Shown: positions 1-5,619 of the stretch, piece by piece
How the letters are laid out: each line of letters opens with the position of its first letter
Position numbering within the stretch: position 1 is the first letter of the stretch
DNA from: JADDRA01 sp051005375
Lineage (GTDB): Bacteria > Actinomycetota > Acidimicrobiia > Acidimicrobiales > CADCSY01
DNA length: 11,177 bases
Direction of reading: 5' to 3'
Assembly (NCBI GenBank): GCA_051005375.1
Contig: JBPCJK010000114.1
Location: 1-11,177, forward strand
Notes under the pieces: generated by a model
Seen by the model: the letters and a program-made list of their open reading frames with translations, nothing else
What the model was told of the DNA's origin: nothing
The model's database searches: none
Program-made: the position numbers and the translations under genes

Positions 1-203
1 TCACCCTGCGCTTCGAGGGTGACGACGGCACCGAGCGCTTCCTGGTCGGCTCCATCGAGGAGCGCCACGACGACCTCGAGGTCCTGTCGCCGGGCTCTCC
101 CCTCGGCCGGGCGGTGGTGGGCGCCTCTCCCGGCGAGCGTCGGTCCTACGAGATCAACGGCAACCAGCTCGGCGTGGAGATCGTCTCCATCGACCAGGGG
201 TAG
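1..203 (+). CDS. greA: Transcription elongation factor GreA/GreB, C-terminal fragment (5' end outside window)
   Basis: Reading from base 3, 66 codons end at a TAG at 201-203. The peptide contains the conserved C-terminal GreA/GreB core: a strand with FEGDDGTERFLVGS, then the signature SPGSPLGRAVVGASPGER, then a final beta strand ending VEIVSIDQG. In this family the C-terminal FKBP-like domain binds RNA polymerase at the secondary channel, while the N-terminal coiled coil stimulates cleavage of backtracked RNA. The coiled coil lies upstream of the window and cannot be checked, so GreA versus GreB or a GreA-like paralogue is undecided. The next gene starts 70 bases downstream on the same strand, with no obvious terminator between them. 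Confidence 0.85.
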   Translation, partial: TLRFEGDDGTERFLVGSIEERHDDLEVLSPGSPLGRAVVGASPGERRSYEINGNQLGVEIVSIDQG

Positions 204-228
204 GTCGGACGGGGATGCGCGAGCCCGC

Positions 229-253
229 GGGATGAGCCCCCAGGGATGAGCCC
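229..253. repeat. Short direct repeat GGGATGAGCCC, two copies
   Basis: GGGATGAGCCC occurs at 229-239 and again at 243-253, a 14-base period, in the short gap before the alpha/beta hydrolase. Both copies contain ATG triplets, so this could be slippage-derived filler rather than a functional site. No family is recognised. Confidence 0.4.
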
Positions 254-273
254 GCAGGCATGAACGGACGCCC

Positions 274-1263
274 ATGAGCGAGGGGCCGCCCCTGCCCCCG
301 GGGCGCCACCTCGAGTTGGCCGGTCGGGGGCAGACCTTCGTGCGAGAGCAGTCCGGTCCGCCCGGCGCCCCCACGGTCGTGCTCCTCCACGGGTGGACGG
401 CGGGCTCGGACCTGACCTGGTTCGCCTGCTTCGAACCGCTGAGCCACCACTTCCGGGTGCTCTCCATCGACCACCGGGGTCACGGGCGGGGCATCCGCAC
501 CGGCCGGCGCTTCCGGCTGGGCGACTGCGCCGACGACGTCGCTGCCCTGGTGGCGGCGGTCGACCCCCCGGTCGTCGGACCGGTGATCGTCGTCGGCTAC
601 TCCATGGGCGGGGTCGTCGCCCAGCTCCTGTGGCGCCGCCACCGCCACCTGGTGGCCGGTCTGGTGCTGTGCTCCACCAGCCGGAACTTCGCCGAGAGCA
701 CGGTGGAGCGGCGGTACTTCGCCGCCCTCGGGGGCCTGGCCCTGGCCTCCCGGGCTACTCCCGGCCCCCTGCGCCGCCGCCTGGCCCGGCGGGTCATCGG
801 TCGGCGAGGGATCGACGGCCCCGACGCGGAGTGGATCCTCGACGAGCTTCACCGCAATGACTGGACCGCCGTGCTGGAGGCGGGCTGGGAGCTCGGGCGC
901 TTCGACTCCCGCCCCTGGGCCGGCGAGATCGACGTCCCCACCGCGGTGGTGGCGACCATGGCCGATCGCCAGGTGCTGCCTCGCCGCCAGCTGGCGCTGG
1001 CCCAGGCCATCCCCGGGGCCAGCGTCCACGAGGTCGACGGCCCCCACGATGCCTGCGTCACCCAGCCCGAGCGCTTCGTCCCGGTGCTGGTGGAGGCCTG
1101 CCGCTCGGTGGCCGCCCGGGCTACGCGGCTACGGGTCGGCGCCGTGGCCCACTCCACCCGGGGTGGCTCGGTCGTGACGGCGGGAGAGCCGCCGGCCCCA
1201 ACCTCGTTCTCCGGTTCCTCAACGTCGCTGGGCGACGCCCGCGCACCGGAGAAGAGTCCTTGA
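274..1263 (+). CDS. Alpha/beta-fold hydrolase with C-terminal low-complexity tail
   Basis: A 329-residue alpha/beta hydrolase of unknown substrate. Visible elements are the oxyanion-hole motif LLHGW (residues 37-41), the nucleophile elbow GYSMGG with Ser110, a likely acid Asp231 in ATMADRQVLP, and the catalytic His258 in DGPHDACV. The typical fold ends near residue 280. The last 45 or so residues are a Ser/Ala/Pro/Gly-rich tail with no recognisable fold. ATG 274 is chosen because it precedes the first conserved strand at a normal distance; the Shine-Dalgarno signal is weak. The stop overlaps the TTG of the RidA-family gene (TTGA at 1260-1263), so the two are probably one operon. Lysophospholipase, esterase or peptidase activity cannot be told apart from sequence alone. 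Confidence 0.88.
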   Translation: MSEGPPLPPGRHLELAGRGQTFVREQSGPPGAPTVVLLHGWTAGSDLTWFACFEPLSHHFRVLSIDHRGHGRGIRTGRRFRLGDCADDVAALVAAVDPPVVGPVIVVGYSMGGVVAQLLWRRHRHLVAGLVLCSTSRNFAESTVERRYFAALGGLALASRATPGPLRRRLARRVIGRRGIDGPDAEWILDELHRNDWTAVLEAGWELGRFDSRPWAGEIDVPTAVVATMADRQVLPRRQLALAQAIPGASVHEVDGPHDACVTQPERFVPVLVEACRSVAARATRLRVGAVAHSTRGGSVVTAGEPPAPTSFSGSSTSLGDARAPEKSP

Positions 1264-1694
1264 CCCGCCGCTACGGCTCGGGCACGACCTGGGAGGCGGC
1301 CGTCGGCTACAGCCGGGCGGTCCGGGCCGGGCCCTTGGTGTTCGTGGCCGGCACCACCGCCACAGTCGACGGCCGGGTCGTGGGTCCGGGTGACGCATAC
1401 GCCCAGACCGTCCAGGCCCTGAACAACGTCGAGGCTGCCCTGGGCGTGGCTGGAGCCACACTGGCCGACGTGGTCCAGACCCGCCTCTTCGTCACCGACA
1501 TCGCCCGCTGGGAGGATGTCGGCCGGGCCCACGCCGAATACTTCTCCGGCGATCCACCGGTGAGCACCATGGTGGAGGTCTGCCGACTCATCGATCCCGA
1601 CATGGTGGTGGAGATCGAGGCCGTGGCCTACGTGGACCGGCAGCCTGCCGCCGCCTCCACCGAACGGGCGGCCCGGGCCACGGCGGCGCCGTAG
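1260..1694 (+). CDS. RidA/YjgF/UK114-family protein without the canonical arginine
   Basis: A 144-residue Rid-family protein. It starts at a TTG supported by GGAGAAG at 1248-1254, five bases upstream, and by overlap with the preceding stop. The Rid fold is clear: AGPLVFVAGTTA (23-34), AYAQTVQALNNVEAAL (46-61), VVQTRLFVTDI (71-81), and the closing VEIEAVAYV (117-125). Classical RidA uses an arginine in P-A-R-S-x-V-E-V to hydrolyse reactive enamines and imines. Here the segment is PPVSTMVEV, placing Ser102 at that position. That matches the Rid subfamilies lacking the arginine, so 2-aminoacrylate deaminase activity should not be assumed. The last 20 residues are an Ala-rich tail whose DNA also encodes, antisense, the C-terminus of the IclR regulator. 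Confidence 0.88.
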   Translation: MTRRYGSGTTWEAAVGYSRAVRAGPLVFVAGTTATVDGRVVGPGDAYAQTVQALNNVEAALGVAGATLADVVQTRLFVTDIARWEDVGRAHAEYFSGDPPVSTMVEVCRLIDPDMVVEIEAVAYVDRQPAAASTERAARATAAP

Positions 1695-2296
1695 CGGCGG
1701 CCCGGTGACCTGGTGGTGCGCCCGATCGGCCCCGACACGCCGACGGCGGCCCGCACCGCCCCGGCGCCGTCGAGCACGGGGGCGCTGACCGAGGCCACCC
1801 CCGCCTCTCGCTCCCCCACGCTCTCGGCCCAGCCCCGGATCAGGGTCGCCGGGTCGGCCCGCAGCACCTTTCCCGCCGACCCTCGGTCGAGGGGCAGGAC
1901 GGCGCCCACCCGCACGATGGTGCGCAGGCCATGGAGCGACTCCAACGAGGCAACGCACACCCGCTCGCCCCCCTCCCGCACGTAGAGCTGCGCGCTCTCA
2001 CCGGTCTCGTCCCGGAGCGCCTCCAGGGCGGTGCGTGCCGCCTCCACCAGGGGGAGGCCGTCGCTGGCGGCCCGGCCCAGTCCCACCAGGCGAAGGCCCA
2101 GGGCGAAGCGGCCGTCGCCGTCACGGCGCACCAGTCCGTGGGCCTCCAGGGCGACGGCGAGGCGATGCGCCGTCGGGCGGGACAGGCCGGTGGCCACCAC
2201 CAAGCCGCCCAGGGCCAGGGGCCCGGCCTCCTCCAGCGCTGCCAGCATCGTGGCGGCCTTGTCAACCACGCCCACGCCGCTTACAGTGGTGTCCAC
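1628..2296 (-). CDS. ndgR: IclR-family transcriptional regulator, NdgR/LtbR-like (leucine genes)
   Basis: A 222-residue IclR-type regulator read from GTG 2296. The N-terminal winged helix-turn-helix spans about residues 8-70 (VVDKAATMLAAL, then LVVATGLSRPTAHRLAVAL as recognition region, then the wing DGRFALG). The C-terminal effector-binding domain carries TGESAQLYVREG (98-109), VGAVLPLDRGSAGKVL (130-145), VGEREAGVASVSAPV (160-174) and AVGVSGPI (184-191). This pattern is characteristic of Streptomyces NdgR and corynebacterial LtbR, which act on leucine genes from a position next to leuCD; the same divergent arrangement is seen here. It is somewhat shorter than NdgR, apparently missing residues before WAESVGER. 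Role inferred: repressor of leuCD and of itself through the site at 2312-2326. Its 3' end overlaps the RidA-family gene tail to tail by 67 bases. The symbol is by analogy. Confidence 0.87.
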   Translation of the reverse strand: MDTTVSGVGVVDKAATMLAALEEAGPLALGGLVVATGLSRPTAHRLAVALEAHGLVRRDGDGRFALGLRLVGLGRAASDGLPLVEAARTALEALRDETGESAQLYVREGGERVCVASLESLHGLRTIVRVGAVLPLDRGSAGKVLRADPATLIRGWAESVGEREAGVASVSAPVLDGAGAVRAAVGVSGPIGRTTRSPGRRYGAAVARAARSVEAAAGCRST

Positions 2297-2302
2297 AACG
2301 CA

Positions 2303-2312
2303 AGACTAGCAT
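2303..2312. promoter_or_regulatory. Overlapping divergent -10 candidates for the IclR gene and leuC
   Basis: On the minus strand TAGTCT (2308-2303) fits TANNNT and lies exactly six bases before the IclR GTG, so transcription would begin at the start codon (leaderless). On the plus strand TAGCAT (2307-2312) would start leuC transcription near 2319, about 13 bases before ATG 2332. No good -35 is visible for either. Assignment rests on spacing and the actinobacterial -10 consensus only. Confidence 0.45.
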
Positions 2313-2326
2313 CTCAGATTGTGAGA
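2312..2326. promoter_or_regulatory. Putative operator for the IclR/NdgR-like regulator upstream of leuC
   Basis: A perfect 5-5-5 inverted repeat, TCTCA-GATTG-TGAGA, in the 35-base space between the divergent starts. The half CAGATTGTGAGAC resembles the LtbR-type box as I recall it (about CAYATAGTGAGA). It overlaps the end of the candidate leuC -10 and its start point, and lies between the -10 and -35 positions of the IclR promoter. A bound repressor would therefore block both. The repeat is seen in the sequence; its function is inferred from family knowledge. Confidence 0.65.
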
Positions 2327-2331
2327 CGGCC

Positions 2332-3768
2332 ATGAACAACCCGACCACCAGGACCATGAGCGACAAGGTGTGGGACACCCACGTGGTGCGCTCGACGCCA
2401 GGCGAACCCGACCTGCTCTACGTCGACCTCCACCTGATCCACGAGGTGACCTCGCCCCAGGCCTTCGAAGCCCTGCGCCTGGCCGGCCGGACGGTAAGCC
2501 GGCCAGAGCTCACCATGGCCACCATGGACCACAACGTGCCCACCACGTCGGTCCCGATCGGCACCATCGGCCAGCCGGTGGCCGATCCCGTCTCCGCCAC
2601 CCAGATGTCGACGCTGGCCCGCAACTGCGCCGAGTTCGCCATCCCCCTCCACGCCATGGGCGACCCCGGCCAGGGCATCGTCCACATCATCGGCCCCGAG
2701 CAGGGCCTGACCCAGCCGGGCATGACCATCGTCTGCGGCGACAGTCACACCTCCACCCACGGCGCCTTCGGTGCCCTGGCCTTCGGCATCGGCACCACCG
2801 AGATCGAACACGTCCTCGCCACCCAGACGCTGCCCCAGGTCCGGCCCGGCACCATGGCCATCACCGTGGAGGGCGACCTGCCTGCCGGGGTAACCGCCAA
2901 GGACCTGGTCCTCGCCGTCATCGCCCGCATCGGCACCGGCGGGGGCGCGGGCTCGGTCCTGGAGTACCGGGGATCGGCCGTGCGCGCACTGTCGATGGAG
3001 GGGCGGATGACGGTGTGCAACATGTCGATCGAGGCCGGCGCCCGGGCGGGGATGGTGGCGCCTGACGACACCACCTTCGCCTACCTCGAGGGCCGCCCCC
3101 ACGCCCCCACCGGTGTGGCCTGGGAGCAGGCGCTGGACGCCTGGCGCACCCTCCCCACCGGCGAGGGTGCCGACTTCGACAAGGAGGTCTTCCTCGACGC
3201 CACCGCCTTGGCCCCCCACGTCTCCTGGGGGACCAACCCGGCCCAGGTGGTGCCCATCGACGCCACCGTCCCCGACCCCGACTCCTTCCTCGACGTCGGC
3301 GAGCGGGAGGCGGCGCAGCGGGCGTTGGCCTACATGGGCCTGGCCGCCGGCACCCCGGTGCGCGCCATCCCCGTGGACACCGTCTTCCTGGGCTCGTGCA
3401 CCAACAGCCGAATCGAGGACCTCCGGGCCGCCGCCGCCGTGCTGGAGGGGCGCCGGGTCGCCCCGGGGATGCGGGCGCTGGCGGTGCCCGGGTCATTCCG
3501 GGTCAAGGAACAGGCCGAGGCCGAAGGCCTCGACCGGGTGTTCACGGCCGCGGGGTTCGAGTGGCGGGGGGCGGGGTGCTCCATGTGCCTGGCCATGAAC
3601 CCCGACAAGCTGGCCGCCGGCGAACGCTGCGCCTCCACCAGCAACCGCAACTTCGAGGGCCGTCAGGGTAAGGGAGGGCGCACCCACCTGGTGTCGCCCG
3701 CCGTCGCCGCCGCCACCGCCGTGGCCGGCCACTTCGCCTCGCCTGCCGAGCTGGACTCGGTGGCCTGA
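2332..3768 (+). CDS. leuC: 3-isopropylmalate dehydratase large subunit
   Basis: The 478-residue large subunit of isopropylmalate isomerase, which with LeuD converts 2-isopropylmalate to 3-isopropylmalate in the cytoplasm. Seen: DKVWDTHVV and YVDLHLIHEVTSPQAFEALR near the N-terminus, MDHNVPT (65-71), GDSHTSTHGAFGALAFGIGT (from 136), and the three [4Fe-4S] ligands Cys356 (GSCTNSR), Cys416 and Cys419 (CSMC). Length fits the family (about 465-475). The frame is open back to 2035, but that part lies antisense to the IclR gene and has no homology. ATG 2332 gives a short N-terminal extension; ATG 2356, preceded closely by AGGA, would match the family start even better. The stop overlaps the leuD start by one base (TGATG), so the subunits are translationally coupled. 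Confidence 0.97.
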   Translation: MNNPTTRTMSDKVWDTHVVRSTPGEPDLLYVDLHLIHEVTSPQAFEALRLAGRTVSRPELTMATMDHNVPTTSVPIGTIGQPVADPVSATQMSTLARNCAEFAIPLHAMGDPGQGIVHIIGPEQGLTQPGMTIVCGDSHTSTHGAFGALAFGIGTTEIEHVLATQTLPQVRPGTMAITVEGDLPAGVTAKDLVLAVIARIGTGGGAGSVLEYRGSAVRALSMEGRMTVCNMSIEAGARAGMVAPDDTTFAYLEGRPHAPTGVAWEQALDAWRTLPTGEGADFDKEVFLDATALAPHVSWGTNPAQVVPIDATVPDPDSFLDVGEREAAQRALAYMGLAAGTPVRAIPVDTVFLGSCTNSRIEDLRAAAAVLEGRRVAPGMRALAVPGSFRVKEQAEAEGLDRVFTAAGFEWRGAGCSMCLAMNPDKLAAGERCASTSNRNFEGRQGKGGRTHLVSPAVAAATAVAGHFASPAELDSVA

Positions 3769-4373
3769 TGGAGCCCCGCCGCCTCGTCTCGGGCACTGCC
3801 CTGCCGCTGGACCGCAGCGACGTCGACACCGACCAGATCATCCCCGCCGAGTGGCTCAAGCGGGTGGAGCGCACCGGCTTCGGTGCCGGGCTGTTCGCCG
3901 CCTGGCGCGACGACCCCGGCTTCGTGCTCAACGCGCCCCAGCACCGCGGCGCTCGCATCCTCGTGGCCGGCCCCAACTTCGGCACCGGCTCGTCCCGGGA
4001 GCACGCCGTGTGGGCGTTGGAGGACTACGGCTTCGAGGCGGTCGTCTCGCCGCGCTTCGGCGACATCTTCCGCTCCAACTGCACCAAGGTGGGCCTGGTG
4101 CCGGTGCAGGTCGACGAGGCGGTGGGCGCCGCCCTGCTCCGGGCGGTGGAAGCCGACCCAGCCCTGGTGGTCACCGTCGACGTCGACGCCCGGACGCTGT
4201 CGGCCCCGGCGGCCGGCATCGAGGTGGGCTTCCCCCTGGACGACTTCACCCGCCACCGCCTGCTCGAGGGCCTTGACGACGTCGACCTGACTCTGCGCCA
4301 CGCCGGCGCCATCGCCGGCTACGAGGCCGGTCGCCCGGACTGGATGCCGGTCAGCTCGCCTCGCTCGTCTTGA
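3768..4373 (+). CDS. leuD: 3-isopropylmalate dehydratase small subunit
   Basis: The 201-residue small (swivel-domain) subunit that completes the isomerase active site with LeuC. Conserved blocks are DVDTDQIIPAEWLK (18-31), GPNFGTGSSREHAVWAL (68-84), which contains the substrate-recognition serines, and FGDIFRSN (97-104), followed by the hydrophobic FPLDDFTRHRLLEGLDDV segment typical of the family. Length matches the bacterial norm of about 200. The start ATG shares its A with the leuC stop TGA. The final 23 bases overlap the 3' end of the convergent DUF1059-type gene, leaving no room for a terminator between the two opposing units. Confidence 0.97.
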   Translation: MEPRRLVSGTALPLDRSDVDTDQIIPAEWLKRVERTGFGAGLFAAWRDDPGFVLNAPQHRGARILVAGPNFGTGSSREHAVWALEDYGFEAVVSPRFGDIFRSNCTKVGLVPVQVDEAVGAALLRAVEADPALVVTVDVDARTLSAPAAGIEVGFPLDDFTRHRLLEGLDDVDLTLRHAGAIAGYEAGRPDWMPVSSPRSS

Positions 4374-4536
4374 TGATGGCGCCGTCGACCACGTCACAGT
4401 TGGGCGGGGCGCCGGCGTCAGCGTGCTCGGCGTTGGCGTGGGCCCCCACTTTGGCCAGCAGCTCCTCCCGGGTGTCGGCTTCGAAGGTGGCCGGGCACCC
4501 CGGCACCACGTCGCTGCACGCCATCACGTAGCTCAT
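4351..4536 (-). CDS. DUF1059-like small protein
   Basis: A 61-residue protein beginning MSYVMACSDVVPGCPATFEA. The start at 4536 is set by a strong AGGAGG (4549-4544), seven bases upstream. The frame is open further upstream, but the extra 38 codons have no homology and would skip this site. The order of conserved positions, Cys7, Cys14, an acidic TREELL segment, then His32 and His37 (HANAEH), matches the DUF1059 style of very small actinobacterial and archaeal proteins. The Cys/Cys/His/His spacing would suit a small metal site, but that is a guess. Function is unknown. It follows the membrane-protein gene by 83 bases on the same strand and overlaps the end of leuD tail to tail. Confidence 0.85.
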   Translation of the reverse strand: MSYVMACSDVVPGCPATFEADTREELLAKVGAHANAEHADAGAPPNCDVVDGAIIKTSEAS

Positions 4537-4619
4537 CTTCGTTCCTCCTGGGTTCACCGCGTGGCTCAACTTGCCCGAGTTTGCCGACGAGTAGTCGGGT
4601 GGCCGGCCGGCTGCGAGAT

Positions 4620-4982
4620 TCAGCCGGAGTCGACCGCCTTGGCGTTGCACCCTTCCGCTCGGCGGGCCCGAGACAGGATCAATCGAGCACCCACCAGCAG
4701 GTACACAGCCACGAAGACCACCATCCCGACAAGGCCTTCGACGAGCTCGGAGCCGCCGTCCTCCCGGGAAAGGACTCCCCAGATGACGAACCTGGCGGCG
4801 AAGACGCCGACCCCAACGGCAATCGCCTGGGGCACGACGGTCCGGTAGGGCCGGGCCTGATAGCGCTGCGCCAGCGCTACAGCGGCCGGTGCCAGCTCGA
4901 GATCATCGACCCGGCGCCCGCGACCGACGGCCCGGCGGACCGTGCGGCGCTGATCCGACGAGAGCTGGACCCACTCAGTCAT
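4620..4982 (-). CDS. Small two-helix membrane protein, unknown function
   Basis: A 120-residue protein read from ATG 4982, which overlaps the methyltransferase stop by eight bases (ATGACTGA), implying coupled translation. The first 47 residues are charged and Arg-rich with LSSDQRRTVRRAVGRGR, probably cytoplasmic. Two hydrophobic segments follow at about 48-71 (TVVPQAIAVGVGVFAARFVIW) and 80-104 (LVGMVVFVAVYLLVGARLIL), separated by a short acidic loop SREDGGSE, then a basic tail. The positive-inside rule suggests both ends face the cytoplasm. No family is recognised. The frame extends upstream inside the methyltransferase gene, but that part is low-complexity and not convincing. Confidence 0.75.
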   Translation of the reverse strand: MTEWVQLSSDQRRTVRRAVGRGRRVDDLELAPAAVALAQRYQARPYRTVVPQAIAVGVGVFAARFVIWGVLSREDGGSELVEGLVGMVVFVAVYLLVGARLILSRARRAEGCNAKAVDSG

Positions 4983-5619
4983 CCGAACCCAGGCGATGCA
5001 CACCTCCCAGGAGCGCCAGCTCCCTCCACTTCCAGTGGCAGTCGACGTCCTCGAAGCCCAGCTCGCGCAGCCAGCGGAGCTGGGTCCCCACGTCGAGGAG
5101 TTGGTTGGATGGGTCTTCGTCGGCGGGGTCGATGCCGAGGGCACCGAGGAACCCCAGGTGCAGCGCCTCGGTGGGGGAGCTCACGTGTTCCAGGTTGGCG
5201 AAGACGCCTCCCGGCGCCAGCCGATCAGCCACCTCTGCGTACAGCGCCCGCTTGCGCTCGTCGTCGAGGTGGTGGATGGCGAAGGCCGAGACCACCAGGT
5301 CGAAGCCGGCGAGCGGCGGGAGCGGTTCGGACAGGTCGTGGGCCACGACCTCCACCGGCTGCCCGGCGAAGCGGGACCGGGCGGCGTCGAGCATGACCGG
5401 CGAGAAGTCGACGGCGACCCCGGTCGCTGCCGGGCACCGCTCCAGGACCCGGGCCAGCACGACACCGTCGCCGGTGCCGAGGTCGAGCACCCGCCGGGCG
5501 CCGGGCGGCACCCATTCCATCAGCGCGTCCATGCCCGCGGCCCGCTCGGGGATCGACGCCCGGGTGTCGAGGTAGGCCTGGGCGTGAGCCCCCTCGGGCC
5601 ACAGGTTGACCGCGCTCAT
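4975..5619 (-). CDS. Class I SAM-dependent methyltransferase
   Basis: A 214-residue Rossmann-fold methyltransferase. Motif I VLDLGTGDG (44-52) binds SAM; Asp71 in VAVDFS ends strand 2 and should hold the ribose; HDLSEPLP (94-101) and FDLVVSAFAIHHL (106-118) are motifs II/III; LAPGGVFANLEHV (134-146) is the post-motif strand. The C-terminal DCHWKWRELALLGG segment recurs in UbiE/CmoA-like small-molecule methyltransferases. The substrate is unknown. ATG 5619 matches the family start; TTG 5649 is an alternative, and the frame is closed by TAG at 5659-5661. An SD-like AGGATGG lies in the hairpin just upstream. The open frame continuing from leuA covers the first 395 bases of this gene one frame away; the strong motifs here show this frame is the real one. 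Confidence 0.9.
   Translation of the reverse strand: MSAVNLWPEGAHAQAYLDTRASIPERAAGMDALMEWVPPGARRVLDLGTGDGVVLARVLERCPAATGVAVDFSPVMLDAARSRFAGQPVEVVAHDLSEPLPPLAGFDLVVSAFAIHHLDDERKRALYAEVADRLAPGGVFANLEHVSSPTEALHLGFLGALGIDPADEDPSNQLLDVGTQLRWLRELGFEDVDCHWKWRELALLGGVHRLGSDD

Noticed and set aside
849..1958. Long minus-strand open frame across the hydrolase, Rid and IclR region
   Set aside because: Low-complexity Gly/Arg-rich translation with no motifs, antisense to the hydrolase and Rid genes and overlapping the IclR gene out of frame. Long open frames on the other strand are expected at this GC content.
2035..2331. Upstream extension of the leuC reading frame
   Set aside because: It is open but antisense to the IclR gene, Pro/Arg-rich and without LeuC homology. 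The family start lies at 2332 or 2356.
3663..4397. Minus-strand open frame opposite the leuC end and leuD
   Set aside because: No homology; leuC and leuD are clear on the plus strand.
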